Of a stretch of 64,000 nt of DNA, positions 52,143-60,956 are shown piece after piece (the stretch's first letter is position 1; each line of letters opens with the position of its first letter). The position numbers and the translations under genes are program-made. The DNA comes from DATATV01 sp036268615 (lineage in GTDB: Bacteria; Actinomycetota; Actinomycetes; Mycobacteriales; Pseudonocardiaceae). The DNA lies in the NCBI GenBank assembly GCA_036268615.1, contig DATATV010000021.1, positions 26,440-90,439 of the forward strand, given 5' to 3'. A model generated the notes under the pieces. That model searched no databases. It saw nothing but the letters and a program-made list of their open reading frames with translations, and was not told the origin of the DNA.

Positions 52143-53549
52143 ATGGCGATCGACTGGTCCACTTCCGGGCTGGACCTGCACCTGGACCGCGACCCCGGGC
52201 AGCCGCGCTGGTCCGGGCTGGCCGGCGCGATCCGCACCGCGGTCCGCGACGGCAGGCTGCTGGCCGGCACCCGGCTGCCGCCGACCCGCGCGCTCGCCGC
52301 CGACCTCGGCCTGGCCCGCGGCACGGTGACCAGGGCGTACGAGGAGCTTGCCGCCGAGGGCTACCTGCGCACCCGGCAGGGCGCCGGCACCGTGGTCGCC
52401 CTGCTGCCCGAACCGGTCGCCGCGACCACCCCCAGGACCCCGGCCGTTCCGCTGCCGACCCGATGGACGCTGCGGCCCGGCCGCCCGGACGTCAGTGTGT
52501 TCCCCACCACCCGCTGGCTGGCCGCGGCCCGGCGGGCGCTGGCCGGCGCGAGCGCCGCCGACTTCGACTACGGCGACCCGTTCGGGCATCCCCGGCTGCG
52601 CGCGACGCTGGCCGGTTACCTCGGCCGGACCAGGGGAGTGGTCGCCCCACCGGACCGGATCGTGGTCTGCGCCGGTTACACCCAGGGCCTCGCGCTGCTG
52701 GCCACGGTGCTGCGCGAGCGGGGTGCGACCCGGTTCGCCTTCGAGGAGCCGTCGCTGACGATGTTCCGCGAGGTCGTCCGGGCCACCGGGCTGGACACGG
52801 TCGGCGTCGATGTCGACGAGCACGGCCTGCGGGTGGCCGACCTGCCGGCGGACGGCGCGCCCGAACTGGGTGCGGTGGTGGTCACCCCGGCCCACCAGTT
52901 CCCGCTGGGCCACACGCTGCACCCGCACCGGCGGGCCGCGCTGGTCGAGTACGCGCACCGGACCGGCACGCTGATCATCGAGGACGACTACGACGGCGAG
53001 TTCCGGTTCGACCGGCAGCCGGTGGGCGCGTTGCAGGCCCTCGCCCCCGACCGGGTCGCCTACGCCGGCACGGCCAGCAAGACGCTCGCGCCCGGGCTGC
53101 GGCTGGGCTGGCTGGTGCTGCCGTCCTGGCTGGTCGAACCGGCCCGGGAGGCGCACTTGGCGCTGGGCCGCCACCCCGCGGTCGGCGTGGTCGACCAGTT
53201 GACGCTGGCCGAGTTCATCGGGTCCGGCGACTACGACCAGCACATCCGGCGCTGCCGTGTCCGCTACCGCCGCCGTCGGGACCGGTTGCTCGGCGCGCTG
53301 CGCGAGGCCGGCCGGCCGCTGCCCGCCGGCATCGCCGCCGGCCTGCACGTGCTGTTGCCGCTGGAACCGGGCCGGACCGAGGCCGACCTGGCGCGCGCGG
53401 TCGCCCGCGAGTCGGTCGAGGTGGAGATGCTCGGCGACTGCTGGACCACGCCGGGGCCGCACCCGCCCGGGGTGATCGTCGGGTACGCCGCGCCGCCCGA
53501 CCACGCCTTCGGCCCGGCGGTCCGTGCGCTGCTCGCGGCTTTGCGGTAG
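52143..53549 (+). CDS. MocR/PdxR-type GntR regulator with aminotransferase domain
   Basis: A 468-residue regulator: N-terminal GntR winged helix (LPPTRALAADLGLARGTVTR, residues about 42-61) fused to a class I aminotransferase-like domain with the pyridoxal-phosphate Lys in YAGTASKTLAPGLRLGWL and EDDYDGEFRF. Such proteins sense PLP or amino compounds; PdxR regulates vitamin B6 synthesis, others regulate neighbours. ATG 52143 is preceded by the dyad at 52118-52137. The divergent AhpD-like/PEP-mutase-like pair is its likely target. Confidence 0.9.
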   Translation: MAIDWSTSGLDLHLDRDPGQPRWSGLAGAIRTAVRDGRLLAGTRLPPTRALAADLGLARGTVTRAYEELAAEGYLRTRQGAGTVVALLPEPVAATTPRTPAVPLPTRWTLRPGRPDVSVFPTTRWLAAARRALAGASAADFDYGDPFGHPRLRATLAGYLGRTRGVVAPPDRIVVCAGYTQGLALLATVLRERGATRFAFEEPSLTMFREVVRATGLDTVGVDVDEHGLRVADLPADGAPELGAVVVTPAHQFPLGHTLHPHRRAALVEYAHRTGTLIIEDDYDGEFRFDRQPVGALQALAPDRVAYAGTASKTLAPGLRLGWLVLPSWLVEPAREAHLALGRHPAVGVVDQLTLAEFIGSGDYDQHIRRCRVRYRRRRDRLLGALREAGRPLPAGIAAGLHVLLPLEPGRTEADLARAVARESVEVEMLGDCWTTPGPHPPGVIVGYAAPPDHAFGPAVRALLAALR

Positions 53550-53633
53550 AACGAGGTTCTGAAATTCTGGATCGTCCGTGGGTGAGCGGCCCCTCCGTGG
53601 GTACCTCGGCAGTGCGACCCTGGACACTCGCAA

Positions 53634-53663
53634 TTGTTACTGGTCGGTAACGTGCACTAAGCT
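53634..53663 (+). promoter_or_regulatory. etfD promoter with overlapping dyad operator
   Basis: A TTGTTA -35 (53634-53639) and TAAGCT -10 (53658-53663) are 18 bp apart. The imperfect dyad GTTACTGGTCGGTAAC (53636-53651) covers the -35, as a repressor site would. A related sequence precedes the acyl-CoA synthetase gene. Confidence 0.5.
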
Positions 53664-53708
53664 CCCAGGAATCGTTATGCGGCACCCCAGATCGGGACCG
53701 GAGGACTC

Positions 53709-55904
53709 GTGATACTTCGACTCGTGCTCGGCCTGCTGATCACCGTGGCCGGGCTGGCCATCGCCGGCCGTCGGGTCTGGTGGCTGTACCGGCTGATCGG
53801 TTCCGGCCAGCCCGTCAGCGGCCGGATCAAAGAACTCGGCAAGCGGGTGGACACCGAACTGCGCGAGGTCGCCGGCCAGCGCAAGCTGCTGAAATGGTCG
53901 GTCCCCGGCCTCGCGCACTTCTTCACCATGTGGGGCTTCGCGGTCCTGCTGTTCACCATCGTGGAGACGTGGGGCGCGCTGTTCGACCGGGACTTCGCCT
54001 TCTGGTGGTTCGGGCACGCCCGCTGGCTCGGTTTCGTCGAGGACTTCTTCACCGTCGCGGTGTTGGTCGCACTGGTGACCTTCGGTGTGCTGCGGGTGCG
54101 CCAGGCCCCGGAGAAGCGGGAGCGCAAGTCGCGGTTCTACGGCTCGCACACCGGGGCCGCGTGGCTGGTGCTCTACCTGATCGCCGGCGTCATGGTCACC
54201 CTGTTGATCTACCGTTCGGCGCAGTTCGACACCGGCCACTTCCCCTACGGCCGCAGCGGCTGGCCGTTCGCGTCCTGGTTGGTCGGGCACGCCCTGGCCG
54301 GTCTAGGCACCGGGGTGAACGCGGTGCTGGAGACGACCTTCCTGCTGCTCAACATCGCCGTGGTGATGGGCTTCCTGGTGCTGGTCGTGCACTCCAAGCA
54401 CCTGCACATCTTCCTGGCGCCGGTCAACGTCGGCGCCAAACGACTGCCCGACGGCCTCGGCCCGCTGCTGCCGATGGAGTCCAAGGGCAAGCCGATCGAC
54501 TTCGAAGATCCCGGCGAGGACGACATCTTCGGTCGCGGCAAGATCGAGGACTTCACCTGGAAGGGCATGCTGGACTTCGCCACCTGCACCGAGTGCGGGC
54601 GTTGCCAGAGCCAGTGCCCGGCGTGGAACACGGGCAAGCCGCTGTCGCCCAAGCTGGTGATCATGGACCTGCGTGACCACCTGTTCGCCAAGGCGCCCTA
54701 CCTGATCGAGGGCAAGGAAGCGCCGGAGGAGGGTTCGGTCGACATCGCCGCCGGCGCGCACGCCGGCCACGGCGTGCCCGAGTCCGGGTTCATCCGGGTC
54801 GAGGGTTCCGGCCCGGAGCAGGCGGCCCGCCCGCTGGTCGGCACCGCCGAGGACTTCGGCGTGATCGACCCGGACGTGCTCTGGTCGTGCACGACGTGCG
54901 GGGCGTGTGTCGAGCAGTGCCCGGTGGACATCGAGCACGTCGACCACATCGTGGACATGCGCCGCTACCAGACGATGATCGAGTCGAACTTCCCGTCCGA
55001 GCTGGGCGGCATGTTCAAGAACCTGGAGAACAAGGGCAATCCCTGGGGTCAGAACAGCAAGGACCGTCTACAGTGGACGGATGGGCTGGACTTCGAGGTC
55101 CCGGTGTTCGACGGCGAACTCGCCGACGACGTGGAGTACCTGTTCTGGGTCGGCTGCGCGGGCGCGTTCGAGGACACCGCGAAGAAGACGACCCGCGCGG
55201 TGGCCGAACTGCTGAACGCCGCCGACGTGAAGTTCGTCGTGCTGGGCCCGGAGGAGACCTGCACCGGTGACCCGGCGCGCCGGGCCGGCAACGAGTTCCT
55301 GTTCCAGATGTTGGCGCAGCAGAACGTCGAGGTCCTCAACGCGCTGTTCGAGGGCCGGGAGCCGACCAAGCGCAAGATCGTGGTCACCTGCCCGCACTGC
55401 TTCAACACGCTGGGCAACGAGTACCCGCAGGTCGGCGGCGAGTACGAGGTCGTGCACCACACGCAACTGCTCAACCGGCTGGTCCGGGAGAAGAAGCTGG
55501 TGCCGATGGCGCCGGTCGCCCAGGACGTGACCTACCACGACCCGTGTTACCTGGGCCGGCACAACAAGGTCTACGAGGCGCCCCGCGACCTGGTCGGCGC
55601 GTCCGGTGCCAACCTCAAGGAGATGCCGCGACACGGCGACCGCTCGTTCTGCTGTGGTGCCGGTGGCGCCCGGATGTGGATGGAGGAGCGGATCGGCAAG
55701 CAGATCAACCTGGAGCGCACCGACGAGGCCCTGGGCACGTCGCCGAGCAAGATCGCGACCGGCTGCCCGTTCTGCAAGGTGATGATGACCGACGGCGTCA
55801 CCCAGCGGAAGAACGACGGCGCGGCCAAGGAGGAACTCGAAGTCCTCGACGTGGCCCAGCTGCTGCTCGCGGCGGTCAAGCGCGGCGGCGAACAGGTGAG
55901 CTGA
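53709..55904 (+). CDS. etfD: EtfD, membrane ETF:quinone oxidoreductase of beta-oxidation
   Basis: A 731-residue membrane iron-sulfur protein of the heterodisulfide-reductase/EtfD type (Rv0338c-like). It takes electrons from electron-transfer flavoprotein, fed by acyl-CoA dehydrogenases, to the quinone pool. Residues 1-245 carry about six membrane helices; two 4Fe-4S motifs follow (CTECGRCQSQCP from Cys293; CTTCGACVEQCP from Cys394), then two CCG-type domains (VTCPHCFNTLGNE, DPCYLGRHNKVYE; SFCCGAGGARMWMEE, GCPFCKVMM). GTG 53709 has GAGG four bases upstream. Acyl-CoA dehydrogenase at 19 kb and the fad genes at 58-63 kb are its natural partners. Confidence 0.92.
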   Translation: MILRLVLGLLITVAGLAIAGRRVWWLYRLIGSGQPVSGRIKELGKRVDTELREVAGQRKLLKWSVPGLAHFFTMWGFAVLLFTIVETWGALFDRDFAFWWFGHARWLGFVEDFFTVAVLVALVTFGVLRVRQAPEKRERKSRFYGSHTGAAWLVLYLIAGVMVTLLIYRSAQFDTGHFPYGRSGWPFASWLVGHALAGLGTGVNAVLETTFLLLNIAVVMGFLVLVVHSKHLHIFLAPVNVGAKRLPDGLGPLLPMESKGKPIDFEDPGEDDIFGRGKIEDFTWKGMLDFATCTECGRCQSQCPAWNTGKPLSPKLVIMDLRDHLFAKAPYLIEGKEAPEEGSVDIAAGAHAGHGVPESGFIRVEGSGPEQAARPLVGTAEDFGVIDPDVLWSCTTCGACVEQCPVDIEHVDHIVDMRRYQTMIESNFPSELGGMFKNLENKGNPWGQNSKDRLQWTDGLDFEVPVFDGELADDVEYLFWVGCAGAFEDTAKKTTRAVAELLNAADVKFVVLGPEETCTGDPARRAGNEFLFQMLAQQNVEVLNALFEGREPTKRKIVVTCPHCFNTLGNEYPQVGGEYEVVHHTQLLNRLVREKKLVPMAPVAQDVTYHDPCYLGRHNKVYEAPRDLVGASGANLKEMPRHGDRSFCCGAGGARMWMEERIGKQINLERTDEALGTSPSKIATGCPFCKVMMTDGVTQRKNDGAAKEELEVLDVAQLLLAAVKRGGEQVS

Positions 55905-55927
55905 GCACGATCGGCTGATCTTTACTG

Positions 55928-55971
55928 GGAGGTGTGCCCGATTCGTCCAGGATCGGGCACACCTCCTTTTT
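55928..55971 (+). terminator. Strong intrinsic terminator after etfD
   Basis: GGAGGTGTGCCCGAT (55928-55942) and ATCGGGCACACCTCC (55952-55966) form a perfect 15-bp stem with a nine-base loop, followed by five T. It is the clearest intrinsic terminator in the window. Confidence 0.92.
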
Positions 55972-56001
55972 GATCGGCTGCGCATCCTGGGCAGTGCGGC
56001 G

Positions 56002-56442
56002 ATGTCCACACATTTCGATCCGTTGGTCGAGCTGTACGGGATTCGGACGGCCGAACTCGCGGAGCACTACCTGCCGCTTCCCGGGTTGCCGCCGGCCAAG
56101 TACGAGTGTGTGGACGGCTACCTGATCATGAGCCCGTACAAGGCTGCTCCGAACGTCCTTGCTGCGGTTGAGCTGTACGTCAAGTGTCCGGTGGGGGAGT
56201 TCATCTCGCCGTCGAGCCGGCGCAACCACCGGATCGACAAGCCGGCGATGTGCGCCGAAGCCGACATCCCGTACTATCTGCTCGGCCAGGCCGACCCACG
56301 CCGCCGCCGGGCGTCGTTGCAGCTGTCCCGGCTGGTCGGCGACCGGTACGAGCTGGTCGCCGAGGCGAAGGTCGGCGAACGGTTCGAGATCGACGAGCCG
56401 TTCCGGGTCGCGTTCCACCCGGTGGACCTGCTGGCTCTCTAA
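56002..56442 (+). pseudogene. Shrunken Uma2-family (DUF820) nuclease-like gene
   Basis: A 146-residue open frame that starts (LPPAKYECVDGYLIMSP) and ends (FISPSSRRNHRIDKPAMCAE, ADIPYYLLG) like Uma2/DUF820 PD-(D/E)XK-fold proteins, which are usually about 180-200 residues. The stretch between, normally about 90 residues with the catalytic Asp and the LVVEI strand, is reduced to about 30. The frame is intact, so it may still make protein, but nuclease activity is unlikely. Its stop overlaps the stop of the convergent TetR gene (56439-56442). Confidence 0.6.
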
Positions 56443-57071
56443 CGGTTGGTCACCAGCGGAGCCAGGTACCGCCGCGCCGTCGCCCGCACCTCCTCATCCG
56501 TACCCAACGCCAGACACGTATCCGGCGTGAGCACCAGCGAGATCGACAGCCGGACCAGGATCTCGGCCACCTCGGCCGGATTCACCGCGCGTGCCCCGGT
56601 GCTGCCGTTGACCACCTCGGGGCTGGTCATGTACTGGTGCACCAGGAACTCGCGGACCACGCCGAGCACCGGTCCGCCCTGGACGGTGAGGAAGGGCAGG
56701 CACGCCTCCGGCTCGCTGGCCAGCATCCGGCCCAGCAGCGAGTGCCGGCGGGCCCCGCGCAGCCCGACCACAAAACCCTCGACCAGCCGGTCGGCCAGCG
56801 TCGGCAGTGCCTCGGTGGCCGACGCGATCTCGGCGAAGAACCGGCGGCACTCGCGGACCAGCACCGCCTGGATCAACTCGTCGCGGGTGGCGAACCGCCG
56901 ATAGACGGTGGCCCGGCCGATTCCGGCCGCGCGCGCGACATCGTCGACGCTCGTCCGGCGCAACCCGTGCGCCAGGTACTGCCCGAGGGCGGCATCCAAT
57001 ATGCGGATACTCACCGCGTCCGTTTCCGGCGCGCGCAGGATTTCGTCCAGCAGAAATGAGGAACTGGTCAT
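56439..57071 (-). CDS. TetR-family regulator
   Basis: A 210-residue repressor: helix-turn-helix SVDDVARAAGIGRATVYRRF (about residues 41-60) and a helical ligand-binding domain. ATG 57071 is chosen; a -10-like GATAAT on the minus strand (57084-57089) lies 12 bases ahead, so it may have its own short-leader promoter although it is 16 bp after the DUF2236 gene. It could regulate that oxygenase or the nearby beta-oxidation genes; no operator was recognised. Confidence 0.85.
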   Translation of the reverse strand: MTSSSFLLDEILRAPETDAVSIRILDAALGQYLAHGLRRTSVDDVARAAGIGRATVYRRFATRDELIQAVLVRECRRFFAEIASATEALPTLADRLVEGFVVGLRGARRHSLLGRMLASEPEACLPFLTVQGGPVLGVVREFLVHQYMTSPEVVNGSTGARAVNPAEVAEILVRLSISLVLTPDTCLALGTDEEVRATARRYLAPLVTNR

Positions 57072-57087
57072 CGCGCTGAACAGATTA

Positions 57088-57954
57088 TCAAGTCGTGGCG
57101 GTAACTCGGCCGCCAACCTTTTCCGGCCACCCCGCTCGGCGGAAGCCGGCCCGCGCCCTGGGCAGGTACCGGGCCCGGGTGGGCACCGCGCGCCAGCCGT
57201 GCCGGATCACCGCGGCCAGCCGGCGCAGCTTCCGCTCGTCAGCGGCTGACCAGGGCAGTTCCAGGGTTTCCCGGGTCTCCGGGGCGAGCAGGCCGACGCC
57301 GATCAGCCACATCGGATTGGCCACCACCGGCGAGATCAGCCGCCACAGCGGCGCGGGCAGCCACGGCTGGGCCATCGTCGCCGGTTCCCGACTGAGTCGA
57401 ATGAACTCGGTCACAGCGGGCGTTTTTCGCAACCGGTGCGTATATATATCGGCCAGATAGGTATCGAATGACACTCTATCGGGTGAAGTCGGCCGCAGGC
57501 TCATTCCATAGTGTCGCCAGAGCATGGACGACTCGGCGAACAGCGTTTCCTTCTCGTCGACGGTGATCGGATGATCAAAAGCGTCGATCATCTTCACCAC
57601 GACCTCGGAAATCGTGGCGTGCGCCCAGAAGAAGACCTCCGGATCGAGCGCGTGGTAGCGCTCGCCGCGATCGTCGGTGCCCTTGATGCCCACGTGCAGG
57701 TCGCGGATCGCCCGCCCGGTCCTCCCCGCGTCCGGACCGTCATAGACCACCCCGGCGATCTGCGGCACCGAGCGGATGAACCGGTCCCACGGCTCCTGGT
57801 AGAACGCCGAGTGCTCGACCACGCCCGCACCGAGCGCGGGAAAACTGAGCTGCACCAGGCCGACCCACGGGCCGAGCAGCAGCGTGCGCCAGTCGCCGAC
57901 ATAACGCCAGCTCAGCGACTCCGGACCGAGCCAGGACGTCGCCGTGTCGCGCAC
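57088..57954 (-). CDS. DUF2236 oxygenase (MpaB'/latex-clearing-protein family)
   Basis: A 288-residue heme-dependent oxygenase-like protein of the DUF2236 family, which includes the rubber oxygenase Lcp and fungal MpaB'. Family marks are SWRYVGDWRTLLLGPWVGLV, the HSAFYQEPWDRFIRSVPQI segment, DPEVFFWAHATISEVVVKM with the His that would bind heme or the nearby ligand, and FIRLSREPA. Substrate unknown, probably a lipid or isoprenoid. GTG 57954 has GGGAGG six bases upstream. A TetR gene follows on the same strand. Confidence 0.87.
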   Translation of the reverse strand: MRDTATSWLGPESLSWRYVGDWRTLLLGPWVGLVQLSFPALGAGVVEHSAFYQEPWDRFIRSVPQIAGVVYDGPDAGRTGRAIRDLHVGIKGTDDRGERYHALDPEVFFWAHATISEVVVKMIDAFDHPITVDEKETLFAESSMLWRHYGMSLRPTSPDRVSFDTYLADIYTHRLRKTPAVTEFIRLSREPATMAQPWLPAPLWRLISPVVANPMWLIGVGLLAPETRETLELPWSAADERKLRRLAAVIRHGWRAVPTRARYLPRARAGFRRAGWPEKVGGRVTATT

Positions 57955-58023
57955 CGAACCGCCTCCCGAACAGTGAGACAACTATTCCAGTCGGGTCGCA
58001 CGCCCGGCAATAGCCCAAAACGA

Positions 58024-58686
58024 TCAATCGACCGGCTGGAACAGCGGCCCGTGCACGTCCCGGACGATCGACACGAGCATGGTGATCAGCAGCGTGCGGA
58101 CCTGGTCGCGGGTGAGGGTCTTGCGCAGCATCCACTCCCGGCTGGCCGCCTTGGCGAACGCGCTGTAGGAGCGCAGCATCGCGCGCAACTCGTCGTGTCC
58201 GGTGCTGATCGTGGCCAGCCCGAGCGTCTCCAGCATCCGCTCGGCGACGTTCTCGTCGGCCTCCTGCAGGATGCGCTCCACATCCGGATCGTGCCCGTAG
58301 CCGCCGGTGCCGATGGTGGCCAGCCACATCTTCCGGTGCCGCACGATCACTTCCAGGAACCGGTCGATGCTGGCCGACGCGCGCTGTTCCAGGGTGCCGT
58401 GGGCGAGTCGCTCGACGGCGAAGTCGGGGATGAACACGAGCTCCCGGATCACCTCCAGGTACAGCTCGCGCTTGGTGCCGAAGTAGTGGTTGATCAGCCC
58501 CCGCGCCACCCCGCTCTGCTTGGCCAGTTCGGTGGTGGACACCGAGTCGTAGCCGCGCTCGGCGAACAGCCTGCGCGCGCAGGCCAGGATCTGGGCGCGC
58601 CGCTGGTCGGGTTCCAGGCGGCGCCAGCGTGGCGCGGACTCCGTGGTCAAGGCCTCACTACTCCTCGGGGGACGGCCCGACATCAT
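58024..58686 (-). CDS. TetR-family regulator
   Basis: A 220-residue regulator with helix-turn-helix STTELAKQSGVARGLINHYF (about residues 49-68) and GTKRELYLEVIRELV after it. The C-terminal domain has no recognised ligand motif. The start is uncertain among ATG 58686, ATG 58683 and a TTG about 36 bp in; the stop of the enoyl-CoA hydratase gene (58699) is 13 bp upstream, so both are likely on one message and this regulator may control the local fatty-acid genes. Confidence 0.85.
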   Translation of the reverse strand: MMSGRPPRSSEALTTESAPRWRRLEPDQRRAQILACARRLFAERGYDSVSTTELAKQSGVARGLINHYFGTKRELYLEVIRELVFIPDFAVERLAHGTLEQRASASIDRFLEVIVRHRKMWLATIGTGGYGHDPDVERILQEADENVAERMLETLGLATISTGHDELRAMLRSYSAFAKAASREWMLRKTLTRDQVRTLLITMLVSIVRDVHGPLFQPVD

Positions 58687-58698
58687 GCCCGGTCCGGT

Positions 58699-59544
58699 TC
58701 AGCGTGGCGCATCCGGCGTCCGCCACGGCAGGCCGGCGGGCAGGTCGGTGCCGACCCGGCCGGGGAACTCCGGTGGACGTTTCTGCAGGAACGAGGCGAT
58801 GCCCTCGACCACGTCGGGCGCCTGGCCGAGTTCGGCGATCAGCCGCGAGTCCAGGTCCCGGGTGGGAAACGGGCTGTCCTGCGCGGACATCCGGTAGAGC
58901 AGCTGGCGGGTCAGCGCGACCGCGACCGGCGCGGTCCGCGCGGCCAGCTCCTCGGCCAGCGCGTACGCGGCCGGCAGCAGTTCGTCGGGCTCGTGCAGCC
59001 GGGTGACCAGGCCGGCGGCGAGCGCCTCGGCCGCGTCGAACACCCGGCCGCTGATCATCCAGTCCAGCGCCCGGCCCAGCCCGACCAGCCGGGGCAGGAA
59101 CCAGCTCGACGCGCCCTCGGGCACCAGCCCGCGCCGGGTGAACACGTAGCCGAACCGGGAGTTCGTGGCGGCCAACCGGAAGTCGGCCGGCAGGATGATC
59201 GTCGATCCGGCACCGACCGCGGCCCCGGACACCGCCGCGATCACCGGTTTGTCCATCGCGAAGATCGCCATCGACGCGCGCCCGGCCGGTTCGTGCCAGG
59301 CTTGCGTCGAGCCGCCCTCGGCGACCGCCAGTCCGTCCGGGCCGAGGTCGGCGCCGACACAGAAGTCGTTGCCCCGCCCGGTGAACACCACCGCCCGCAC
59401 GTCGTCGTCGGCGTTGAGCCTGCCGAACGCGTCGGCCAGTTCGTCGGCCATCGTCACGGTGTAGCCGTTGCGCCGGTGCGGCCGGTCGAGCGCCACCGTG
59501 GCCACCCGACCGGTCACCTCACAGCTGATGTCCTGATAGTCCAC
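58699..59544 (-). CDS. Enoyl-CoA hydratase/isomerase
   Basis: A 281-residue crotonase-fold enzyme that adds water to, or isomerises, a 2-enoyl-CoA in beta-oxidation. NDFCVGADLGPDG is the oxyanion-hole loop after the A-helix, AVSGAAVGAGSTIILPADF the second oxyanion strand, and TRRGLVPEGASSW carries the position of the catalytic Glu. GTG 59544 has GGAGG four bases upstream. It is divergent from the thiolase-fadB-SDR operon across 162 bp and may be co-regulated. Confidence 0.88.
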   Translation of the reverse strand: MDYQDISCEVTGRVATVALDRPHRRNGYTVTMADELADAFGRLNADDDVRAVVFTGRGNDFCVGADLGPDGLAVAEGGSTQAWHEPAGRASMAIFAMDKPVIAAVSGAAVGAGSTIILPADFRLAATNSRFGYVFTRRGLVPEGASSWFLPRLVGLGRALDWMISGRVFDAAEALAAGLVTRLHEPDELLPAAYALAEELAARTAPVAVALTRQLLYRMSAQDSPFPTRDLDSRLIAELGQAPDVVEGIASFLQKRPPEFPGRVGTDLPAGLPWRTPDAPR

Positions 59545-59608
59545 GCAGCCTCCGTTCGACGCCGATGGTGATCCCGGTCATCGGTGACGGTATGCCCGGC
59601 CCGCGCTG

Positions 59609-59636
59609 TTGACAACCCGCCAACAAGCGAGACAAT
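59609..59636 (+). promoter_or_regulatory. Candidate promoter of the thiolase operon
   Basis: TTGACA (59609-59614) and GACAAT (59631-59636) are 16 bp apart, 70 bp before the thiolase start. The -35 is a perfect consensus. Confidence 0.55.
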
Positions 59637-59706
59637 GGCGGAGAGGCGACGGTCACCCCGTGCTCGAACTACCCAGCGCAGGCGGTCGGTCAGAGAGGAC
59701 GCGTCA

Positions 59707-60921
59707 GTGAACAGCGAGGCATTCATCTACGAGGCGATCCGCACCCCGCGCGGCCGTGGCAAGGACACCGGCTCGCTGCACGGGTCCAAGCCGATCTCCC
59801 TGGTCGTCGGGCTGATCGACGAGCTGCGCAGGCGGCACCCCGATCTCGACCCCAACCAGATCGACGACATCGTGCTCGGTGTCGTCTCACCGGTCGGCGA
59901 CCAGGGCGCCGACATCGCGCGCACCGCGGCGATCGCGGCCGGTCTGCCCGACACCGTGGCGGGCGTGCAGCTCAACCGGTTCTGCGCGTCCGGCCTGGAG
60001 GCGGTGAACACCGCCGCGCAGAAAGTCCTGTCCGGCTGGGACAACCTGGTCATCGGCGGCGGCGTGGAGTCCATGTCCCGGGTGGCGATGGGGTCCGACG
60101 GCGGCGCGTGGGCGGCCGACCCGGAGACCAACTACGAGACCTACTTCGTGCCGCAGGGCGTCGGCGCCGACCTGATCGCCACCATCGAGGGCTTCTCCCG
60201 CGACGACGTGGACGAGTACGCGGTGCGCTCGCAGGAGCGCGCGGCCAAGGCCTGGGCCGGCGGCTACTTCGCCAAGTCGGTGGTGCCGGTGGTCGACCGC
60301 AACGGCATCCCGCTGCTGGACCGCGACGAGCACATGCGCCCGGACTCCACCAGGGAGGGCCTGGCCAAGCTGAAGCCCTCGTTCGCCGGTGTCGGCGAGC
60401 TGGGTGGTTTCGACGCGGTCGCGCTGCAGAAGTACCACTGGGTCGAGAAGATCAATCACGTGCACACCGCGGCCAACTCCTCGGGCATCGTCGACGGCGC
60501 CGCGCTGGTGCTGGTCGGCAGCGAGCGCGCCGGCCGGGACGCCGGCCTGACGCCCAGGGCCCGGGTGGTGGCCACCGCGACCACCGGCGCCGACCCGACG
60601 ATCATGCTCACCGGCCCGACCCCGGCCACCCGCAAGGTGCTGGCCACCGCCGGACTGTCCACATCGGACATCGACCTGTTCGAGCTGAACGAGGCGTTCG
60701 CGTCGGTCGTGCTGAAGTTCCAGAAGGACCTGGACATCCCGAGCGAGAAGCTGAACGTCAACGGCGGCGCGATCGCGATGGGTCACCCGCTCGGCGCGAC
60801 CGGCGCGATGCTGGTGGGCACCGTGGTGGACGAGCTGGAGCGGCGGGACGCGCGCCGGGCGCTGGTCACCCTGTGCATCGGCGGCGGCATGGGCGTGGCG
60901 ACCATCATCGAGCGGGTCTGA
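59707..60921 (+). CDS. fadA: Acetyl-CoA C-acyltransferase (thiolase)
   Basis: Releases acetyl-CoA from 3-ketoacyl-CoA, the last step of each beta-oxidation round. The 404-residue protein has the nucleophile Cys93 in NRFCASGLEAV, GGVESMSRV, NEAFASVVL, the His in NGGAIAMGHPLGATG and the second Cys in TLCIGGGMGVA. GTG 59707 has AGAGGA seven bases upstream. It is first of a three-gene operon with fadB (35 bp gap) and an SDR, so it should form the trifunctional complex with FadB. Confidence 0.94.
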   Translation: MNSEAFIYEAIRTPRGRGKDTGSLHGSKPISLVVGLIDELRRRHPDLDPNQIDDIVLGVVSPVGDQGADIARTAAIAAGLPDTVAGVQLNRFCASGLEAVNTAAQKVLSGWDNLVIGGGVESMSRVAMGSDGGAWAADPETNYETYFVPQGVGADLIATIEGFSRDDVDEYAVRSQERAAKAWAGGYFAKSVVPVVDRNGIPLLDRDEHMRPDSTREGLAKLKPSFAGVGELGGFDAVALQKYHWVEKINHVHTAANSSGIVDGAALVLVGSERAGRDAGLTPRARVVATATTGADPTIMLTGPTPATRKVLATAGLSTSDIDLFELNEAFASVVLKFQKDLDIPSEKLNVNGGAIAMGHPLGATGAMLVGTVVDELERRDARRALVTLCIGGGMGVATIIERV

Positions 60922-60956
60922 CCGGCGGGACCGGACAAGGGAGTCAAGGACACAAC

